From the NCBI GenBank assembly GCA_002369495.1, contig DFFD01000038.1:1-8329 (forward strand): a stretch of DNA of 8,329 bases, in the 5' to 3' direction. Each line of letters opens with the position of its first letter. Position 1 is the stretch's first letter. Source of the stretch: Lachnospiraceae bacterium UBA3785. Its GTDB lineage: Bacteria; Bacillota; Clostridia; Lachnospirales; Lachnospiraceae. The notes under the pieces were generated by a model. That model was not told where the DNA came from. It was given only the letters and a program-made list of their open reading frames with translations, and did not search any database. The position numbers were made by a program, and so were the translations under genes. Shown piece after piece: positions 4,819 through 8,329 of the stretch.

Positions 4819-6399
4819 ATGTTCAGAAAAAGAGTGCTTTGCTCAGTTCTCGCTGCCGCTATGATTATCGGATCGACTGTCAATGCATTTGCCGCCACCG
4901 AGGAAGAGATCCGCGCCGAGAAGGACCGGAACAGCGCCTCGCTCGACTCCACCATGTCCGAGATCGAGGGCGATATCGCTGCCCAGAATGCCCTCGCCGC
5001 CGAGATCTCCGATCTCGACAGCCAGCTTGTCAGCCTGATGTCCCAGATTGATTTCATCAGCACGGACATTGCCAACACCGAGCAGAAGATTGCGGACGCC
5101 ACAACGGCCTTAGCGGCCGCCGAGGAGACCCGCGACACGCAGTACGCGGATATGAAGACCAGGATCCGGTACATTTACGAGAGAAATGAAAACCTCTCCT
5201 GGTTCACCTACCTCGCAAATTCGACTGACTTCATTGATTTCCTGAACCGGATCTACTACACGCAGCAGCTCAACCAGTACGACCGGAACCTGCTCGCCGA
5301 GTACGAGCAGTGCGTGGCGGAGATCAACCAGCTCAAGCAGGAGCTCGAGCTCTCCCAGTACGAGCTTGAGGAGGAGAAGCACAATCTCGAGGAGCAGCAG
5401 GCCGCGCTCGACGCTTCCCTCGCCGAGAAGAAAACCAAATCCCAGAACTACGACGAGGAGATCGCGGCGCTGCGCGCCAAAGCCGACACCCTGACCGCCG
5501 AGATCGCCGCCCAGAACCAGGCTCTCCAGGAGATCGAGATCGAGAAAGCCAGAAAGGCCGAGGAGGAAGCCAGAAAGAAAGCTGAGGAAGAAGCAAGACG
5601 CAAGGCTGAGGAGGAAGCGGCCCAGAGAGCTGCGGCGGAAGCTGCCGCCAGAGCCGCCGCCGAGGCTGAGGAGGCCGCACGGCGCGCCGCTGAGGAAGCT
5701 GCCGCCCAGGAAGCCGCCGACGCCGCCGCCCGCCAGGCTGCCGCGGAAGCCGCCCAGCGCGCTGCTGACGAGGCTGCCGCTGCCCAGAGAGCCGCTGACG
5801 AAGCTGCCGCTGCCCAGAGAGCTGCCGAGGAGGCTGCCGCTGCCCAGAGGGCTGCCGAGGAAGAAGCTGCCCGTCAGGCCCAGCAGCAGGCCCAGCAGCA
5901 GACCTCCGCACCGAGCGGAAACGCCCACGTATGGACCCGCGACGAGGCATTTGCGAAATACGCCGTCGCTCCCGGACATCCCGGCCAGATCGCCGTTGCC
6001 GCCCAGATCGTCGCCGACGCGAACGCCAACAATACGGACCCCAATATCGGCCAGAAAGTCGTCGATTACGCCTGCCAGTTCATCGGCAATCCTTATGTTC
6101 TAGGCGGCGAGAGCCTGACGAACGGCTGCGACTGCGCCGGCTTCGCCAAGGAAGTCTACGCACACTTCGGCGTCTACTTCCCGCGCAACGGCATCATCAT
6201 CGAGACGCTCGGCGTTCCGGTTCCCTCACTCGCGGAAGCGCTCCCCGGCGACATCATCATGTACCACGGGCACACTGCGATCTACATGGGCAACAACAAG
6301 ATCATCAACGCCTCCTGCCCGGAGCTCGGGATCTGCACCAGGGAGCCGGCGACCTACCGCTCGATCTACTGCATCCGCAGAGTTTTCTACAATATCTGA
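4819..6399 (+). CDS. Secreted coiled-coil NlpC/P60 peptidoglycan endopeptidase (PcsB/CwlO-like)
   Basis: Predicted 526-residue wall hydrolase. Residues 1-25 are a signal peptide ending VNAFA. Residues about 28-240 form a long coiled coil of the PcsB/CwlO type, a family whose cleavage activity in other Firmicutes is controlled through FtsEX. An Ala/Glu/Arg low-complexity helix follows (about 241-355), then a Gln-rich linker (355-362). The NlpC/P60 domain occupies about 408-526: nucleophile Cys439 in GCDCAGF, His485 in YHGHTAIYMG, and a probable third residue Asn497 in IINAS. The family cleaves gamma-D-Glu-to-diamino-acid bonds in stem peptides, usually at division sites or along the side wall. 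The stop is TGA followed directly by TAA. The gene stands alone between a regulated promoter and a strong terminator. The division or elongation role is inferred. Confidence 0.93.
   Translation: MFRKRVLCSVLAAAMIIGSTVNAFAATEEEIRAEKDRNSASLDSTMSEIEGDIAAQNALAAEISDLDSQLVSLMSQIDFISTDIANTEQKIADATTALAAAEETRDTQYADMKTRIRYIYERNENLSWFTYLANSTDFIDFLNRIYYTQQLNQYDRNLLAEYEQCVAEINQLKQELELSQYELEEEKHNLEEQQAALDASLAEKKTKSQNYDEEIAALRAKADTLTAEIAAQNQALQEIEIEKARKAEEEARKKAEEEARRKAEEEAAQRAAAEAAARAAAEAEEAARRAAEEAAAQEAADAAARQAAAEAAQRAADEAAAAQRAADEAAAAQRAAEEAAAAQRAAEEEAARQAQQQAQQQTSAPSGNAHVWTRDEAFAKYAVAPGHPGQIAVAAQIVADANANNTDPNIGQKVVDYACQFIGNPYVLGGESLTNGCDCAGFAKEVYAHFGVYFPRNGIIIETLGVPVPSLAEALPGDIIMYHGHTAIYMGNNKIINASCPELGICTREPATYRSIYCIRRVFYNI
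5761..5880 (+). repeat. Four 30-bp tandem repeats coding a decapeptide
   Basis: Units start at 5761, 5791, 5821 and 5851. They encode AADEAAAAQR, AADEAAAAQR, AAEEAAAAQR and then a diverged fourth unit, AAEEEAARQA. The core GCTGCCGCTGCCCAGAG is kept in the first three. The repeats lie in the helical spacer between the coiled coil and the catalytic domain, and copy changes keep the frame. Confidence 0.8.
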
Positions 6400-6413
6400 T
6401 AATCATTCCGCAC

Positions 6414-6443
6414 AAAAAAGACGGCCCGCAAGCCGTCTTTTTT
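6414..6443. terminator. Bidirectional terminator between the NlpC/P60 gene and the glpK operon
   Basis: Six A residues, GACGGC (6420-6425), loop CCGCAA, GCCGTC (6432-6437) and six T residues form a symmetric intrinsic terminator. On the plus strand it follows the hydrolase stop by 14 bases. On the minus strand it follows the stop of the small gene downstream of glpK by 8 bases. It serves both converging transcripts. Confidence 0.92.
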
Positions 6444-6451
6444 ATTGCCTG

Positions 6452-6976
6452 TCAGATGACAAACCGCATCTTCCTTGCCCTCTCCGCCATCCGCTCCGCA
6501 AGATCCTTCAGCGTATCGCCCTCCGGCGAAAAAGGCACCGCCTCTCTCCCGTCCAGGTACAGCGCCTCCTCCCCGGCCTTCTCCGCAAGAAGCAGATCCG
6601 GGAAATGCACCGCCAGATAACCGTACGTCTCCCGCTCCGCCCCGGAAATGCTCTCTGCGGGCACCGAGCGCACCGAAAACCCCCTTACGAGGAGAAATTT
6701 TGCAAGCGCAAGCGGCAGTGCGGGAGCCTCCCCGATGTCGACGGGGCAGCCGGAGGCAGCCTGCCGGGCGGCAAGAAACGCCGCCTCAGTCTCCGCCTTT
6801 ACGCGCCGCTCCTCGCCCGTCAGGGCGGTCGGTTCCTTCGCGTAAAGCGCATAGAGACGGGTTTCATTTTCCGAAGGCGTCCGCCCTGCCGGGCTCTCCG
6901 GAAACGCCGCATCGGCGATGCGGGGTCCGGCGGGGCGGGTTTCATTTTTCTTCGCGAAAAGCTTCAAAAAGCACAT
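6452..6976 (-). CDS. Uncharacterised 174-residue protein coupled to glpK
   Basis: I do not recognise this protein. The chosen ATG (6976-6974) lies one base after the glpK TGA stop, with GGAG four bases upstream inside the last glpK codons; the arrangement predicts translational coupling. An earlier in-frame ATG at 7021 would overlap glpK by 44 bases and lacks this signal. Residues 1-45 are Arg/Pro/Ala-rich and look unstructured. Residues 50-75 look helical. From about 78 on there is an alternating strand-helix pattern (PVDIGEAPALPLALAKFLLV, then GFSVRSVPAESI and YGYLAVHFPDLLL), ending in a charged helix (about 153-172). The pattern resembles an alpha/beta fold of the Rossmann or nitrogenase-component type, but no catalytic motif is visible. 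There is no signal peptide and no transmembrane segment. It could be a glycerol-related accessory protein or unrelated. Confidence 0.75.
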   Translation of the reverse strand: MCFLKLFAKKNETRPAGPRIADAAFPESPAGRTPSENETRLYALYAKEPTALTGEERRVKAETEAAFLAARQAASGCPVDIGEAPALPLALAKFLLVRGFSVRSVPAESISGAERETYGYLAVHFPDLLLAEKAGEEALYLDGREAVPFSPEGDTLKDLAERMAERARKMRFVI

Positions 6977-6977
6977 A

Positions 6978-8329
6978 TCACTCCATGTAGAGCGTATCAT
7001 CCTGCGCCCAGATCTGCGCACAGTGGATGGCCCGCTTCCAGCCTCTCCGCAGCTTCGCGCTCTCCTCCTCGCTCATTGCGGGCTCGAAGGTCCTGCCGAG
7101 CTGCCAGTTGGCCTGGATCTCCTCCTTGTCCTTCCAGTAGCCGACCGCGAGGCCTGCCAGATAGGCCGCGCCGAGCGCCGTCGTCTCTACGCATTCAGGC
7201 CTGAGGACCTTCGCGCCGATAATATCCGACTGGAACTGCAGCAGGAAATTGTTCGCGCTCGCGCCGCCGTCCACCTTGAGCTCCGTGAGCTTCTGCCCGG
7301 CGTCCTCCTCCATCGCGCGGATGAGGTCCGCGCTCTGGTAGGCGATCGACTCGAGCGCCGCCCTGATAAAATGCTCCTTCTTGCAGCCGCGCGTCACGCC
7401 GACGATGGTGCCGCGGGCGTACTGGTTCCAGTAAGGTGCGCCCATGCCGGTGAACGCCGGGACCAGATAGACGCCGGCCGAATCCGGGACTCTCTCCGCA
7501 TAGTCGGAGGTCTCAGAGGCCTTGCGGATCATGCGCATCTCGTCTCTCAGCCACTGGATCACCGCGCCGCCGATGAAGACGCTGCCCTCGAGCGCGTACT
7601 CCACCTCGCTGGAGGTCGAGGCCGCGATCGTCGTGACCAGGCCGTTCTTTGACTCGACTGCCGTGTGCCCGGTGTTCATGAGCAGGAAGCAGCCGGTTCC
7701 GTAGGTGTTCTTGACCGAGCCCGGCGCAAAGCAGCACTGGCCGAACAGGGCGGACTGCTGGTCGCCGGCGGCACCGGCGATCGGAACTTCCTCGCCGAAA
7801 ATAACCTTGTCCGTCATCCCGTACACGCAGCTGGAGGGCACGACCTTCGGGAGCATGCATTTCGGGATCTCAAAGAGATCGAGCAGCTCATCGTCCCACT
7901 CGAGCGTATGGATGTTGAAGAGCATCGTGCGGGAAGCGTTGGTGTAGTCCGTCACGTGCAGGCGCCGGCCGCTCAGGTTGTAGATGAGCCAGGTATCGAC
8001 ATTTCCGAACATCAGCTCCCCGTTCCGGGCTTTCTCCATCGCGCCGGGGATATTTTCGAGGATCCAGGCGATCTTGCTGGCAGAGAAATAGGCGTCCGGC
8101 ACCAGCCCGGTCTTAGCACGGATCATGTCGCCGTAGCCGGCGGCCTTGACCGCATCGACCATCTGGGCGGTGCGGCGGCACTGCCAGACGATCGCGTGGC
8201 AGATTGGCCGGCCGGTGGCCCGCTCCCAGACGATCGTCGTCTCGCGCTGGTTCGTGATGCCGATCGCCGCGATATCGTCCGCGGTCACGCCCAGCTTCGC
8301 CATTGCCTCCATCGCGACGCCGTACTGGG
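6978..8329 (-). CDS. glpK: Glycerol kinase (partial, N-terminus beyond the right edge)
   Basis: ATP-dependent glycerol kinase of the FGGY family, making sn-glycerol 3-phosphate in the cytoplasm. About 450 residues are present; roughly the first 60 are missing, judged against the 502-residue E. coli enzyme. The frame continues to the edge as [13 protein letters not shown]. Counting from the Met at 8312: [13 protein letters not shown] at 18-30, IVWQCRRT at 41-48, [13 protein letters not shown] at 121-133, the catalytic-base region [10 protein letters not shown] with Asp183, NTYGTGCF at 202-209, the FGGY signature region [14 protein letters not shown] at 347-360, and [17 protein letters not shown] near the end. 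Where Enterococcus and related enzymes have the PTS-phosphorylated His in HF(F/Y)G, this one reads KVIFG. The short gene downstream is coupled. The promoter is outside the window. Confidence 0.97.
   Translation of the reverse strand, partial: QYGVAMEAMAKLGVTADDIAAIGITNQRETTIVWERATGRPICHAIVWQCRRTAQMVDAVKAAGYGDMIRAKTGLVPDAYFSASKIAWILENIPGAMEKARNGELMFGNVDTWLIYNLSGRRLHVTDYTNASRTMLFNIHTLEWDDELLDLFEIPKCMLPKVVPSSCVYGMTDKVIFGEEVPIAGAAGDQQSALFGQCCFAPGSVKNTYGTGCFLLMNTGHTAVESKNGLVTTIAASTSSEVEYALEGSVFIGGAVIQWLRDEMRMIRKASETSDYAERVPDSAGVYLVPAFTGMGAPYWNQYARGTIVGVTRGCKKEHFIRAALESIAYQSADLIRAMEEDAGQKLTELKVDGGASANNFLLQFQSDIIGAKVLRPECVETTALGAAYLAGLAVGYWKDKEEIQANWQLGRTFEPAMSEEESAKLRRGWKRAIHCAQIWAQDDTLYME

Noticed and set aside
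5110..5979. A 289-codon Gly/Leu/Ser-rich frame on the minus strand
   Set aside because: It is the complement of the Ala/Glu-rich coiled-coil coding repeats, with no start signals or recognisable domain.
6857..6953. Two copies of AAAATGAAACCCG inside the gene after glpK as a possible repeat or recombination scar
   Set aside because: The copies are only 13 bases, encode NETR in the same frame and have unrelated flanks; likely chance or weak internal duplication.
6984..7021. Start of the post-glpK gene at ATG 7021
   Set aside because: It would overlap glpK by 44 bases without a ribosome-binding site, whereas ATG 6976 has GGAG at suitable spacing and abuts the glpK stop.

Overview
The window looks like chromosomal DNA from a GC-rich member of the Lachnospiraceae (Bacillota, Clostridia). 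The main evidence is the N-terminal third of RNA polymerase beta, which starts MEKNRIRPIKSGRS and carries the blocks EMPNLIEVQ, EIFMGDLPLM and LVRSPGIYYG, as in gut Lachnospiraceae. A three-repeat SLH cell-wall anchor, a zinc-ribbon/glycan-binding membrane protein, a PcsB/CwlO-type NlpC/P60 hydrolase and a Gram-positive style glycerol kinase fit the same origin. I see no phage, transposase, CRISPR, tRNA or rRNA.

Layout: (1) 1-1303, minus: rpoB, running off the left edge, with its own consensus promoter (TTGACA-N17-TAGCCT) and a leader holding a possible 16-codon upstream ORF. (2) 1517-3151, minus: secreted subtilisin-like S8 protease with three C-terminal SLH repeats. Its best start is a TTG only a few bases after a strong terminator. 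(3) 3222-4406, minus: zinc ribbon, one transmembrane helix, EA-rich segment, Thr-Pro linker and a C-terminal glycan-binding (discoidin-like) domain, with a clear promoter. (4) 4407-4818: a 412-base divergent intergenic region. It holds promoters in both directions, a perfect match to the WalR (YycF) operator consensus, and a roughly 160-nt highly structured leader RNA closed by a perfect 12-bp stem. (5) 4819-6399, plus: secreted coiled-coil NlpC/P60 peptidoglycan endopeptidase, ending at a bidirectional terminator. (6) 6452-6976, minus: an unrecognised 174-residue protein placed one base after glpK and probably translationally coupled to it. (7) 6978-8329, minus: glycerol kinase glpK, missing its N-terminus at the right edge.

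The middle three genes all act at or outside the membrane: a wall-anchored protease, a membrane protein with an outward glycan-binding domain, and a peptidoglycan hydrolase. The strongest new signal is the control region of the hydrolase. A WalR-type operator overlaps a plausible promoter, which starts an RNA that begins almost directly with a large multi-branched structure. That structure contains two identical GACGCGAAGCGTC hairpins and a CUUG-capped arm, and it lacks the sequence blocks I associate with the c-di-AMP (ydaO) riboswitch often found in front of such genes. It could be an undescribed cis-regulatory RNA.
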